Assembly: GCA_001899805.1 (NCBI GenBank)
Contig: MKWP01000014.1
Coordinates: 248,001-312,000 of the forward strand
Source: Lysobacterales bacterium 66-474
GTDB lineage: Bacteria > Pseudomonadota > Gammaproteobacteria > Xanthomonadales > Rhodanobacteraceae
Direction: 5' to 3'
Length of the DNA: 64,000 bases
The notes beneath the pieces are model-generated. The model was given only the letters and a program-made list of their open reading frames with translations, was not told the DNA's origin and did no database searches. The position numbers and the translations under genes are program-made. Shown piece by piece: positions 1-8,942 of this stretch. Numbering within the stretch: the stretch's first letter is position 1; the number at the start of each line of letters is the position of its first letter.

Positions 1-849
1 GTCCTCAAGGTCGGCCCCGATGCCGCCAGTGCGGGTTCCAGCACCGCCGCGGCGATCAACGATCCCGACCACGTCGCCACGCTCGACCTGGACAAGGGTC
101 CGGTGCGTTCGCCGCAAGCCGCGCCCGCCGCGCTGCCCATCGAAGCCACCAATGCGCCGGTGACGTCTGCGCCCGCTACCGCGCCGGCGGCGGGTGCCAC
201 GTTGGCATCCTCCGCGGCCATCGACGTGGCGCCGACCACGGCCCCGCCCGCCAAGGCGCCCGTCGCCCCGGCGAAACCCGCGCCGCCACCGAAGCCCGAG
301 CCGATCGCGGGCGGTCCGGGCGCCGCCGCCGGGGCCGTGTACACGGTCAACCTCGGCATCTATTCGGACCACGCGGGCGCCGAAAAGCTGGTGGCGAGCG
401 CGAAACGGCACGGCTTCAACGCGCTGGCGACGCCGGAAACCTTCCAGGGCAAGTCGGTGACGCGGGTGCGCGTCGGACCGTTCGCCAGCCGTGCGCAGGC
501 CGAAGCGGCGCGCCTGAAGCTGAAGGATTTCGAACGCGTCTCGATGACGGTCGAGTCGGGCGTCGTGAACCAGGCCGGCGATGCGCCCCCCGCGGCGGTC
601 GCGGCCGGCCAGCCGGGCGGCTGGGCGGTGCAATTGGCCGCATTCGGCAGCGAGGGTGCGGCCGACAAGTTGCGTGACCGTTTGCGCAGCCAGGGGTTCG
701 ATGGCTACGTCGACAGCGTGAGCACATCCAGCGGCAAGCTGTGGCGCGTGCGCGCCGGCCCGTACGCATCGCACGACACGGCCACGACCTCGCGTGAGCA
801 GATTGCACAGAAGCTGAAGATCAAGGGCAATATCGTTACCCAGGATTGA
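1..849 (+). CDS. SPOR-domain protein (DedD-like), 5' end outside window
   Basis: The frame is open from base 1 to the stop, so the gene starts upstream and only the last 282 residues are visible. A long Ala/Pro-rich linker is followed by two tandem SPOR domains, one starting at YTVNLGIYSD and ending near the GPF motif, the second starting at WAVQLAAF and ending near the GPY motif. SPOR domains bind denuded septal peptidoglycan, so the product most likely acts in the periplasm at the division site, anchored by an N-terminal membrane helix that is off the window. DedD-like SPOR proteins commonly precede cvpA and purF in this group, as here. The exact family name is inferred from context, because the N-terminus is missing. 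Confidence 0.85.
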   Translation, partial: VLKVGPDAASAGSSTAAAINDPDHVATLDLDKGPVRSPQAAPAALPIEATNAPVTSAPATAPAAGATLASSAAIDVAPTTAPPAKAPVAPAKPAPPPKPEPIAGGPGAAAGAVYTVNLGIYSDHAGAEKLVASAKRHGFNALATPETFQGKSVTRVRVGPFASRAQAEAARLKLKDFERVSMTVESGVVNQAGDAPPAAVAAGQPGGWAVQLAAFGSEGAADKLRDRLRSQGFDGYVDSVSTSSGKLWRVRAGPYASHDTATTSREQIAQKLKIKGNIVTQD

Positions 850-1039
850 AAGCGCGACGCTTGTTCGTCGTGCTGGGCTTGCCGAAGCACGCCAGGACGG
901 AGTTCCTAGGCATGGTTCGGGCGCGCATCCTTCGGCTCCACTCGCTGCGCGCTGGCGTCATGCAATCTGTCTTCACCTGCGACGGTTCTCCCGAAGTTCC
1001 CGTCATGCTGAATCCATCGACCAGGCCGAGCCGAACACG
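850..1039. repeat. Intergenic stretch with dispersed repeat fragments
   Basis: There is no convincing gene between the SPOR protein and cvpA. Bases 936-989 match 37138-37192, upstream of dapD, at 44 of 54 positions and in the same orientation. The first part, near 859-890, resembles the common dispersed palindrome of the form GTTCNTGCTGAGC...GAAGCACG. Both look like remnants of multicopy intergenic repeats rather than regulatory sites for cvpA. Confidence 0.55.
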
Positions 1040-1681
1040 ATGAACGGCGCCGACATCGCCATCCTCGCGGTCCTTGCGTTCTCGATGCTGTTCGGGTTGT
1101 TGCGCGGTTTCGTCAGCGAGGTCCTGTCGCTGGTCTGCTGGGTGGCCGCGTTCTGGGCCGCATGGATGTTCGGCGATCGGGTCGCGGCGTTCTATGGTGG
1201 CTGGCTGGGGCAGCCGACCGCGCGCATCATCGCGGGTTACGTGACCTGCTTCCTGGGCGTGCTGGTCGTCGGTGCGCTGGTGGGCTGGATGGCGCGCAAA
1301 TTGATGGACCATGGTGGCTTGCGCGGCGGCGACCGTTTCCTCGGCATGGTGTTCGGGCTCGCGCGCGGCCTCGTGCTGGTGACTTTCACGGTACTCATGC
1401 TGGGCTTCACCGCGTTGCCGCGTGAAGCCGCGTGGTGGCGCCAATCCACGCTGCTGCCGCCGTTCGAAAACGGCGCGGGCTGGGTCGCGCAGGCGTTGCC
1501 CCCGGAGGTGACGCACTACCTGGAAATCGGCGGCAAGGCCTTGCCTGCGCTCTCGGAAGTCCCCATATCCACGCTGCAGCGGGCGGCGAACCAGTTGGCG
1601 GCGCCTGCGGGCGCCTCGACCGCGCCGTCCGTCGCGCCTGCGTCGTCGCGTGCCATGGGACACGATCCGGCGCGGGGTTGA
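1040..1681 (+). CDS. cvpA: CvpA family inner-membrane protein
   Basis: The 213-residue protein has four predicted hydrophobic segments in its first 150 residues and the family's LFGLLRGF and AGLARGL-type glycine-rich turns (here GMVFGLARGLVLV). CvpA was named for colicin V production; its role is tied to envelope homeostasis, and the gene is typically placed directly before purF, as it is here. The C-terminal 50 residues are Ala/Pro-rich and probably disordered. Start: ATG at 1040, with no strong Shine-Dalgarno sequence. Confidence 0.92.
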   Translation: MNGADIAILAVLAFSMLFGLLRGFVSEVLSLVCWVAAFWAAWMFGDRVAAFYGGWLGQPTARIIAGYVTCFLGVLVVGALVGWMARKLMDHGGLRGGDRFLGMVFGLARGLVLVTFTVLMLGFTALPREAAWWRQSTLLPPFENGAGWVAQALPPEVTHYLEIGGKALPALSEVPISTLQRAANQLAAPAGASTAPSVAPASSRAMGHDPARG

Positions 1682-1777
1682 TGTGGGACAATAGCGTCCC
1701 CGAAGCGGGACAGGAATCGGTGGATTCCAACTCGCACGGGAATGGTGAAGCGGAGGCGTCTGGTTCTCGCGCCTTCA

Positions 1778-1834
1778 GCCCCCTTGAGCCAAGGGGGCGA
1801 TCAAGTCCGCGCCTTTGTTTCATGCGGACTTGAT
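1778..1834 (+). repeat. Two perfect hairpins upstream of purF
   Basis: The first hairpin pairs GCCCCCTT (1778-1785) with AAGGGGGC (1791-1798) around a 5-nt loop. The second pairs ATCAAGTCCGC (1800-1810) with GCGGACTTGAT (1824-1834) around a 13-nt loop. They lie between cvpA and purF with no T-tract after either, so they are not classical terminators. They may be an mRNA processing or attenuation site, or a repeat; the sequence alone does not decide. Confidence 0.6.
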
Positions 1835-1905
1835 GGGGGTTGTGGAAGCATGACCTCGTTTGACCGAAGCGCAACATGCGGGCTTTCCTCGAGGCACGAC
1901 TCTTC

Positions 1906-3381
1906 ATGTGCGGAATCATCGGCATCGTCGGCAAGAACGAAGTCGCCACCGCGTTGTACGACGCGTTGACGGTATTGCAGCACCGTGGCCAGGACGCCGC
2001 CGGCATCGCCACCTACGACGGCCACAAATTGCACATGGTGCGGGGGCCGGGGCTGGTTCGTGACGTCTTCCACACGCGCGACATGCAGGAATTGCGCGGT
2101 CGCTCCGGCATCGGCCACTGCCGCTACCCCACCGCCGGCGCCGAGAATTCCGAGGAAGCCCAGCCGTTCTACGTGAATTCGCCGTACGGCATCGCCTTCG
2201 CGCACAACGGCAACCTCATCAACACCGAATCGCTGCGGCGCGAGATGTTCGAGAACGACCGCCGCCACATCAACACCGATTCCGATTCGGAAATCCTGCT
2301 CAACATCCTCGCGCACGAGCTGCAGATCCAGGAACGCCATGCGCTGACGCCCGACGAATTGTTCAAGGCCGTCGCGGCGGTGCACGCGCGTGCCAAGGGC
2401 GGCTATGCCTGCGTCGCGTTGATCCTCGGTTACGGCCTGCTGGCCTTCCGCGACCCGCACGGCATCCGTCCGCTGGTGCTGGGCGAGCGCGACACGCCGG
2501 AAGGCAAGGAATACGCCTGCGCGTCGGAGTCGGTGGCGTTCGACATCCTGGGTTTCCGGCGCGTGCGCGACGTGGCGCCTGGTGAAGCCGTGTTCATCGG
2601 CCTCGACGGCAAGCTGTCCGCGCGTCGCTGCGCGGAAGGCGCGGTGCACGCGCCGTGCATCTTCGAATACGTGTACCTCGCGCGTCCCGACTCGATGATC
2701 GAGGACGTGTCGGTGTACAAGGCGCGCCTGCGCATGGGCGAAAAGCTGGCCGCGAAGATCCTGCGCGAGCGCCCCGGTCACGACATCGACGCGGTGATCC
2801 CGATCCCCGATACCTCGCGCACCTCGGGTTCCACGCTGGCTGCCGCACTGGGCGTGCCGTTCCGCGAGGGCTTCGTCAAGAACCGCTACATCGGCCGCAC
2901 CTTCATCATGCCGGGCCAGGGCCAGCGCGTGCGCTCGGTGCGCCGCAAGCTCAACCCGATCCCGCTGGAGTTCCGCAACAAGAACGTGCTGCTGGTGGAC
3001 GATTCCATCGTGCGCGGCACCACGTCAAGGCAGATCGTGCAGATGGCGCGCGAAGCAGGAGCGAAGAAAGTGTATTTCGCCTCGGCCGCGCCGCCGGTGC
3101 GCTACCCCAATGTGTACGGCATCGACATGCCGGCGCCGGCGGAACTGGTCGCGCACGGGCGCACGGTCGAGGAAATCCGCGAAACCATCGGCGCCGACTG
3201 GCTGGTGTACCAGGACCTGCCCGACCTGATCGAAGCCGTGGCCGAGGGCAACGACAAGCTCAAGCACTTCGACGACTCGTGCTTCTCGGGCAACTACGTG
3301 ACCGGCGTCGACACCGAATACCTGCGTCAACTCGAGTTCGCGCGCTCGGACGAGGCCAAGGCGCAACGCCGCAGCGCTTAG
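1906..3381 (+). CDS. purF: Amidophosphoribosyltransferase
   Basis: This enzyme commits PRPP to purine synthesis by making phosphoribosylamine with ammonia from glutamine. The start at ATG 1906 gives MCGIIGIVG. That places Cys2, the glutaminase nucleophile, right after the processed methionine, so the upstream in-frame ATG at 1876 is not the start. The N-terminal Ntn glutaminase domain carries the HRGQDAAG motif. The C-terminal phosphoribosyltransferase domain has the PRPP loop [13 protein letters not shown]. At 491 residues it is close to the usual ~500. The position after cvpA is conserved. Confidence 0.98.
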   Translation: MCGIIGIVGKNEVATALYDALTVLQHRGQDAAGIATYDGHKLHMVRGPGLVRDVFHTRDMQELRGRSGIGHCRYPTAGAENSEEAQPFYVNSPYGIAFAHNGNLINTESLRREMFENDRRHINTDSDSEILLNILAHELQIQERHALTPDELFKAVAAVHARAKGGYACVALILGYGLLAFRDPHGIRPLVLGERDTPEGKEYACASESVAFDILGFRRVRDVAPGEAVFIGLDGKLSARRCAEGAVHAPCIFEYVYLARPDSMIEDVSVYKARLRMGEKLAAKILRERPGHDIDAVIPIPDTSRTSGSTLAAALGVPFREGFVKNRYIGRTFIMPGQGQRVRSVRRKLNPIPLEFRNKNVLLVDDSIVRGTTSRQIVQMAREAGAKKVYFASAAPPVRYPNVYGIDMPAPAELVAHGRTVEEIRETIGADWLVYQDLPDLIEAVAEGNDKLKHFDDSCFSGNYVTGVDTEYLRQLEFARSDEAKAQRRSA

Positions 3382-3396
3382 CAGCATCGTTACCCG

Positions 3397-3476
3397 GTAG
3401 CCCGGATGAAGGCGCGCTGCGCCGCAATCCGGGGTGGGCACACGGTCCCGGATTCCGTTTCACTCCATCCGGACTA
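3397..3476. repeat. REP-like double palindrome
   Basis: Two imperfect hairpins follow purF. CCCGGAT (3401-3407) pairs with ATCCGGG (3427-3433), and CCGGAT (3448-3453) pairs with ATCCGG (3467-3472). The TAGCCCGGAT...ATCCGG...CTAC form is that of gammaproteobacterial REP elements. Such units lie in intergenic space and can protect mRNA 3' ends; here one follows purF and precedes the DUF2235 gene. Confidence 0.75.
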
Positions 3477-3512
3477 CTCCACCTCTGCTTCGTTGCGTTC
3501 GGGGAGTGAATC

Positions 3513-4616
3513 ATGCCGCGCAGACTCATCGCATTGTTCGACGGCACCTGGAACAAGGTGAAGACCCACACCAACGTGGAACGCTTCTGGCGGTTGGTGG
3601 CGCCCGTCGACGCCGCGGGCAACGAACAGGTCTGCAAATACGTCGCGGGCGTCGGCGTCAAACCCGGCGTCGAACACATGCTGGGCGGCGCGTTCGGGTT
3701 GGGCCTTTCCGGCAACGTCGAGGAAGGCTTCCAGTGGTTGTCGAAGACGTGGCGCGAGGGCGATGAAATCTGGCTGTTCGGCTTCAGCCGCGGCGCCTAC
3801 ACCGCGCGCAGCCTGGGCGGACTGATCCGCAAATGCGGATTGCTGAAACCCGACGGCACGGGCGACGTGACGTCCGCCGCGGTCGATGCGGCCTACAAGC
3901 TTTATCGCAACGATCTGCATCCGGACGATCCCGCGATGCTGGCGTTCCGTGCCGCGCATTCGCGCGAGGTCACGATCCGGTTCATCGGCGTGTGGGATAC
4001 CGTCGGCGCGCTGGGCATTCCGGGCGTGGCATCGTGGTTTCCGTTCTCGCGCAGCCGGTACTCTTTCCACGACACCGACCTGAGCAAGATCGTGCAGTAC
4101 GCCTACCAGGCACTGGCGCTGGACGAGCACCGTCCCGATTTCAAGCCGACCAAATGGACGCGGCCGCAGCAAACGCTGGCGCCGGGCGAATCGCCGGCCG
4201 CGTGGAAGCCGGAACAGGTCGAAGTGGAACAACGCTGGTTCATCGGCGCGCATTCCGACGTCGGCGGCGGCGAGCAAACCGATGGCGCCGGCCACAAACC
4301 CGATACGCTCCCCGAGGTCACACTGGCCTGGATGCAGGCCAAGGCGAAAGGCGCGGGGCTCGTCTTCAGCGGGGATTACGTGCCCGCGTCCGGTGCCGAA
4401 CTCGACGTGCCTAACGATTCCTACGGCGAATTCATGGGCGGCATCTACAAGGTTTTCAAGCAGCCGTTCCAACGCGTGATCGGCGGCGGCGTCAACGAGA
4501 CCATCGATCCGTCGGTATGGCTGAAATGGTATGCGCAGTCCGAATACCGCCCGCAGTCCGTCGAAACCGCGATGCTCGCGGACCTGATCGACCTGGGGTC
4601 GAGCAGGGTGGCATGA
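3513..4616 (+). CDS. DUF2235 alpha/beta-hydrolase-like protein
   Basis: The 367-residue protein begins with the family signature LIALFDGTWN and contains the nucleophile elbow GFSRGAYTAR (GxSxG) near residues 91-100. The later RWFIGAHSDVGGG segment carries an Asp/His pair typical of DUF2235. DUF2235 domains include T6SS phospholipase effectors (Tle1 type), but no VgrG, PAAR or immunity gene is adjacent, so an effector role is not supported here. It overlaps the next gene by 4 bases (ATGA), which suggests translational coupling. The substrate is unknown. Confidence 0.85.
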   Translation: MPRRLIALFDGTWNKVKTHTNVERFWRLVAPVDAAGNEQVCKYVAGVGVKPGVEHMLGGAFGLGLSGNVEEGFQWLSKTWREGDEIWLFGFSRGAYTARSLGGLIRKCGLLKPDGTGDVTSAAVDAAYKLYRNDLHPDDPAMLAFRAAHSREVTIRFIGVWDTVGALGIPGVASWFPFSRSRYSFHDTDLSKIVQYAYQALALDEHRPDFKPTKWTRPQQTLAPGESPAAWKPEQVEVEQRWFIGAHSDVGGGEQTDGAGHKPDTLPEVTLAWMQAKAKGAGLVFSGDYVPASGAELDVPNDSYGEFMGGIYKVFKQPFQRVIGGGVNETIDPSVWLKWYAQSEYRPQSVETAMLADLIDLGSSRVA

Positions 4617-5422
4617 GCCGGTTGTTCGATACGTTGTTCGAAACGGCGAAGCGTTGCATCGAATGCGCGGAGCCGGAAACGAAAGTTGCGTTGACGCGCG
4701 AAACGTTCGACGCGCTGCGCGAAGGTCTTTTGTCACTCGATGGCGCTGGCGTTCGCCCCGATCCGATAGGCGCTCCCGGCCGTCCCGCGAAACCCCGGCT
4801 CGTTATGCCGCGCGACGTGCCGCAGCGCGGCCTGGGTACCGACGAAGGACGCGCAGCGTTGGTGCACGCGGTCGCGCACATCGAGTTCAACGCGATCAAC
4901 CTCGCCTGGGATGCGGTCTACCGCTTCCGCGGCATGCCGGACGATTACTACCGCGATTGGGTGTCGGTCGCGCACGACGAATCGCGCCACTTCAGCATGC
5001 TCTCCGCGCGGCTCGCGCAGCTCGGCCACGCCTACGGCGATTTCGACGCCCACAACGGATTGTGGGAAATGGCGATGAAAACCGCGCACTGGTGCCTTGC
5101 ACGGATGGCGCTGGTGCCGCGCGTGCTGGAAGCGCGCGGACTGGACGCCACGCCCGGCATGATCGCGCGCCTGCGCACGGTGGGCGACGACGCGACCGCG
5201 GACATCCTTGAAGTGATCCTGCGCGAGGAAGTGCCGCACGTCGCCGCCGGCACGCGCTGGTTCCGCTGGTGCTGCCAACGCGAAGGCCGCGATCCCGATG
5301 CGACTTTTGCCGAGCTGTTGCGCGAGTACGTGCCGACCGGTTTGCGCGGCCCGTTCAACCTGGAGGCGCGCCGCGCCGCCGGGTTCGACGACGCGGAACT
5401 GGAACGCCTGGCCATCGCGTGA
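4613..5422 (+). CDS. DUF455 ferritin-like protein
   Basis: The 269-residue protein belongs to the DUF455 family, which has a four-helix ferritin-like fold. Candidate metal ligands occur in pairs: HIEFN, DESRHF and REEVPH, that is, Glu-x-x-His type motifs spaced along the helices. The family is predicted to hold a di-iron centre, but the reaction is not established. The start at ATG 4613 overlaps the stop of the DUF2235 gene; a much earlier in-frame start would invade that gene. Confidence 0.85.
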   Translation: MSRLFDTLFETAKRCIECAEPETKVALTRETFDALREGLLSLDGAGVRPDPIGAPGRPAKPRLVMPRDVPQRGLGTDEGRAALVHAVAHIEFNAINLAWDAVYRFRGMPDDYYRDWVSVAHDESRHFSMLSARLAQLGHAYGDFDAHNGLWEMAMKTAHWCLARMALVPRVLEARGLDATPGMIARLRTVGDDATADILEVILREEVPHVAAGTRWFRWCCQREGRDPDATFAELLREYVPTGLRGPFNLEARRAAGFDDAELERLAIA

Positions 5423-5443
5423 GCGCGTGCGGCACTCCGGCGC

Positions 5444-5965
5444 CTACACGTAATGGCCGGACGCCATCAGTAACATTGCGGCCACGATCAGCACCAGGGC
5501 AACCTTGCTGGCCCACGCCATGCGCTGTCGTATTGCCGAAAGCCGCTGTGCGTGGTTGGCACGCTCGGCTTCCGGCAGCGGGCCGGTTTGTTCCGCCAGC
5601 ACGGCGAGGCGGGCAAATCCCGGCCCGATGATGCTGCCGCCGATGGTCATTGCCAGCAGCCCGCAGAGACCGCCGATCCCGAAGACAAGTCCGCTGCGCG
5701 ACCACACGATGTCCGGGTCGAAGCCCGTGGTCATCATCCAGTAAAGCCAGATGCCGCTGAGCACCGTCAGCACGGCGCTGGCCGCCATGAACGCATGCAA
5801 CTTGCGCCTGTGCAGCGAGGCCAGGAACGCTCCGCCGGCGGCGCCGGCATCGCGGATCGCCGGCATCACGATCGCGGCCAGCAACCCGGCGGCGCCCAGC
5901 CACAGCGCCGCGACCAGGATGTGCAGTACACGCAGCACGAGGTATCCATTCGAACCCATCGTCAT
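5444..5965 (-). CDS. Four-helix membrane protein, CopD/DUF2269-like
   Basis: The 173-residue product has about four transmembrane segments, starting with a helix containing LRVLHILVAALWLGA. That pattern resembles CopD-like/DUF2269 proteins, in which conserved histidines on helices may bind haem or copper. It lies 29 bases downstream of a cytochrome c gene on the same strand, so the pair is probably an operon. The start could be ATG 5965 or 5959. Function is not known. Confidence 0.75.
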   Translation of the reverse strand: MTMGSNGYLVLRVLHILVAALWLGAAGLLAAIVMPAIRDAGAAGGAFLASLHRRKLHAFMAASAVLTVLSGIWLYWMMTTGFDPDIVWSRSGLVFGIGGLCGLLAMTIGGSIIGPGFARLAVLAEQTGPLPEAERANHAQRLSAIRQRMAWASKVALVLIVAAMLLMASGHYV

Positions 5966-5994
5966 GTCCTCGGATCGAACGCGGCCTGCGCAGG

Positions 5995-6495
5995 TTACTG
6001 GCCCGTCGGCTGCACCGCGGGCAGCGGCGGCAGCACCAGTTTCAGGTAAGGCGCGGGTGCGTCCTGTCCGGGCGCGACCCAGTCATGCGCAGGCTTGCCG
6101 GCCGGCCCGAGCGAATGGATGTACGCGTACATGTCGGTGAGATCCTTGTCCGACAGGTAACGGAACGTCCAGAACGGCATCGCCGGGCGCGACTTCAGCG
6201 CGCGCAGGTTCGCGATCCATTGTTTCGCCGTCAACTTGTGCACGTACAACCGCAGGTTCGGTGGATACGTGGTGCCCCACGGCCCCTGGAAGTTCGTGCC
6301 GCCGCCGGTCAGCAGCATGTCCTTCGGCGCCTGTCCGCCGTTCTCCGCCCAACCCGGCGTGTGGCAATCATGGCAGCCGCCGTAATTGACCAGGAATTCG
6401 CCGTGTTTGATGGATTTGCCCGATGCGTGATCGCTTGCGTGTGCGGACGCGGCCATCAGCAAGCCGGCCGCAAATGCCAACAGTGCCCTCGACAT
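5995..6495 (-). CDS. Secreted mono-haem cytochrome c
   Basis: The 166-residue product has an N-terminal signal peptide ending around residue 20 (SAHA). A single haem motif follows: Cys41-His-Asp-Cys44-His45. A MPFW segment later in the protein could supply the axial Met. The start at ATG 6495 is preceded by GGGGAGGGG, a strong ribosome site; the longer frame upstream is not needed. It is cotranscribed with the membrane protein at 5444-5965 and divergent from the amidohydrolase. It is a periplasmic electron carrier whose partner is unknown. Confidence 0.9.
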   Translation of the reverse strand: MSRALLAFAAGLLMAASAHASDHASGKSIKHGEFLVNYGGCHDCHTPGWAENGGQAPKDMLLTGGGTNFQGPWGTTYPPNLRLYVHKLTAKQWIANLRALKSRPAMPFWTFRYLSDKDLTDMYAYIHSLGPAGKPAHDWVAPGQDAPAPYLKLVLPPLPAVQPTGQ

Positions 6496-6620
6496 GATCC
6501 CCTCCCCGGTTGCCGGTAGTGGGGGTGGCAACCGCCGCGAAGTATTGGCTGGCCCAATGCGGCGCGCAAGTGCCGTCGTGGGTGTAGGCTCGGGGTTTGA
6601 TCGAGGACGGGAGGGGTGCC

Positions 6621-7925
6621 ATGTCCATGCGGGGATTCCTGGTCGCACTCGCGGCGTTCGCCGTCGCGGCCCCAGCTTCGGCCGCGCAGCCACTGCATTC
6701 CGCTGCGAGCGGCACGTACCTGCTCACCGCCGACCGCGTGTTCGACGCACGCAGCGAACAGGCGCATCCGGGCTGGGCGGTGCTGGTGGAAGGCGACAGG
6801 ATCGCTGCGGTCGGGCCGCGCGATTTGATCAAGGCGCCCGCCGATGCAAAGGAAATCGAGCTGCCCGGCACCACGTTGCTGCCGGGCCTGATCGACGCGC
6901 ATTCGCACATCTTCCTGCACCCGTACAACGAAACCTTGTGGAACGACCAGGTGCTGAAGGAGCCGCTGGCATATCGCACCATCGAGGCGGTCAACCACGT
7001 ACGCGACACGCTATTGGCAGGCTTCACCGCGCTGCGCGACCTCGGCACCGAAGGCGCGGGTTACGCCGACGTGCAGGTGCAGAAGGCGATCAATGATGGT
7101 TTGATTCCGGGGCCGCATCTGTTCGTCGCCACACGCGCGACGGTTGCCAAGGATTGCTACGGTCCCGGACCGATGGGGTTCCGCACCGACATGGTGATTC
7201 CGCAAGGTGGCATTCCCGTCGCGGGCGTGCCGGAAATGATCGCGGCGGTGCGCGACCAGGCCGGCCACGGCGCCGACTGGATCAAGATCTACGCCGACTA
7301 CCACTGCGGAAAATCGAAAGGTTCGGTGCCGACCTTCACCCAGGAAGAATTGAACGCGGGCGTGGAAGCCGCGCATTCATTGGGCTTGCCGGTGTCGGTG
7401 CACTCGACCACGCCGGAAGGCATGCGCCGTTCGATCCTCGCGGGCGTCGACACCATCGAGCACGGCTTCTACGGCACCAGGGAAGTGTTCGAGATGATGG
7501 CCAAGCACCACGTCGCGTATTTGCCGACACTGGAAGCCGTCGCCGCGTACGCGGAATATTTCGATCACTGGAAACCGGGCGATCCACCCAACGACGAAAT
7601 GAAGGCCTCGCAGAACGCGTTCAAGCTGGCGATGCAGGCCGGCGTCACCATCGGTTGCGGCAGCGACGTCGGCGTGTTCAAGCACGGCACCAACTACAAG
7701 GAACTCGAGTGGATGGTGAAGGACGGCATGCGTCCCGCGCAGGCGCTGCTGGCCGCCACCGCGGTGGACGCGAAAATCCTGCGCCAGCAGGACAAGTTCG
7801 GCCAGCTGCGCCCCGGCCTCGACGCCGACATCATCGCGGTGCAAGGCGATCCCACCAAGGACATCAGCGCGATCGAACACGTGCCGTTCGTGATGAAGGG
7901 CGGGGTGGTTTACAAAGGCCCTTGA
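6621..7925 (+). CDS. Secreted metal-dependent amidohydrolase
   Basis: The 434-residue enzyme has a signal peptide (ending ASAAQ near residue 23). Amidohydrolase superfamily motifs follow in order: DAHSH (His94, His96), a probable carbamylated Lys in WIKIYAD, then HSTTPEG, IEHGFYG and the Asp of GSDVG. This is the imidazolonepropionase/Xaa-Pro dipeptidase branch, periplasmic and probably with two metals. The start at ATG 6621 follows GGGAGGGG. The substrate cannot be named from sequence; a cyclic amide or dipeptide hydrolase is likely. Confidence 0.9.
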   Translation: MSMRGFLVALAAFAVAAPASAAQPLHSAASGTYLLTADRVFDARSEQAHPGWAVLVEGDRIAAVGPRDLIKAPADAKEIELPGTTLLPGLIDAHSHIFLHPYNETLWNDQVLKEPLAYRTIEAVNHVRDTLLAGFTALRDLGTEGAGYADVQVQKAINDGLIPGPHLFVATRATVAKDCYGPGPMGFRTDMVIPQGGIPVAGVPEMIAAVRDQAGHGADWIKIYADYHCGKSKGSVPTFTQEELNAGVEAAHSLGLPVSVHSTTPEGMRRSILAGVDTIEHGFYGTREVFEMMAKHHVAYLPTLEAVAAYAEYFDHWKPGDPPNDEMKASQNAFKLAMQAGVTIGCGSDVGVFKHGTNYKELEWMVKDGMRPAQALLAATAVDAKILRQQDKFGQLRPGLDADIIAVQGDPTKDISAIEHVPFVMKGGVVYKGP

Positions 7926-7939
7926 TCAACGTGTCGTAC

Positions 7940-8881
7940 TCAGGCAAGTCGAGTCTCGACCCATTCCCCCAATCCGGTTCGTACCGCAAGCCGAGCGAGC
8001 AGGTCGCCGGACCAAATCTGGACAGGGGTATCGGGTGGCGGAGTGAGCATGCCAGTTGGCGAATGCACCGCAAAGATCATCCGCGCGTAGTAGTCGCGTC
8101 TTTGTTCGAACCGCTCGATGTAGTTGGCCAACACACCTTGGTCAGCGGCACTCTTGACCTGCACAAACGCGATTTCCCCAACGGCGACATTCTCAGCATC
8201 GATATCGACTCCCTCGCGTGTCTTGCCCACCGTGGAGATGCGGACCCATCCCGAGCGGGTCAGGATGAGGTCGATCAGCTGTTCAAAGTCTTTCCATGAA
8301 AGCCGTTTGATCATCTGGAGCACGGCACTTTCATAATTGGCCCGCGCTTTGCCCGCGTTAGCCGCATCGGGATCCGTTTCGCCTCGAATAATCCTGAGTA
8401 CCGATTGCCACGCCCTTGGGGTACAGATGGTGCCTCGGAATCCAGCCGTTTTTGTCACCGAGCCAGGAAGGTCCGGCATTGCGAGCAACGTGCCATTGAG
8501 CGACCGGTTCGACCAAGGCCGATCGCAATTCAACCAAAAGTTGCCTTCGTCGGCGCTTTCGCCGCGGGGGTTTGGAATGGCACCATCCTTGGCGGTGCAC
8601 CACCACATGTACCCATCTTGAAACGTCGTCCAGATGTGTCTGCTGGGAGCGTCCAGTGCGTCGTGAAGTGCGTTGACGTCCTGCGTGGCGCCACGCTTGG
8701 TCCCATAGTAGTTCTTGATGATGCGTTCGATCGCGATGAGATCAGGCGCCTGAAGAAGTTCACGCGGGATGGTCTTCCAGCCAAGGTGTATCTGGCTATT
8801 TTCCTTTGCGGCTTTCCACCATTGACCGTTCCTTCCGTTTTTTACATACCGGACCGAGTTCTGGAGTGCATCCTTTGTCAT
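7940..8881 (-). CDS. Mrr-like restriction endonuclease with novel N-terminal domain
   Basis: In this 313-residue protein the C-terminal ~120 residues show a PD-(D/E)xK pattern of the Mrr class: Phe-Glu at 199-200, GVDID at 225-228 and VQVKS at 240-244 with Lys243. The N-terminal ~165 residues are rich in Trp and aromatic pairs (GQWW, IWTTFQDGYMWW). I do not recognise that domain with certainty; a modified-base reader is possible. Base composition is visibly less GC-rich than its neighbours. No methylase or helicase is adjacent, as expected for a stand-alone type IV-like enzyme. It is probably a foreign-DNA defence gene acquired by transfer. Confidence 0.7.
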   Translation of the reverse strand: MTKDALQNSVRYVKNGRNGQWWKAAKENSQIHLGWKTIPRELLQAPDLIAIERIIKNYYGTKRGATQDVNALHDALDAPSRHIWTTFQDGYMWWCTAKDGAIPNPRGESADEGNFWLNCDRPWSNRSLNGTLLAMPDLPGSVTKTAGFRGTICTPRAWQSVLRIIRGETDPDAANAGKARANYESAVLQMIKRLSWKDFEQLIDLILTRSGWVRISTVGKTREGVDIDAENVAVGEIAFVQVKSAADQGVLANYIERFEQRRDYYARMIFAVHSPTGMLTPPPDTPVQIWSGDLLARLAVRTGLGEWVETRLA

Positions 8882-8942
8882 TCAGCGGTGTCCGGTCAAG
8901 CATCGATCTACGATCTTCCCACCAGCTGCGGCTGGCGGCAAG

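Noticed and set aside
3513-4616. DUF2235 protein as a type VI secretion effector
   Set aside because: No VgrG, PAAR, adaptor or immunity gene nearby; the partner is a DUF455 protein.
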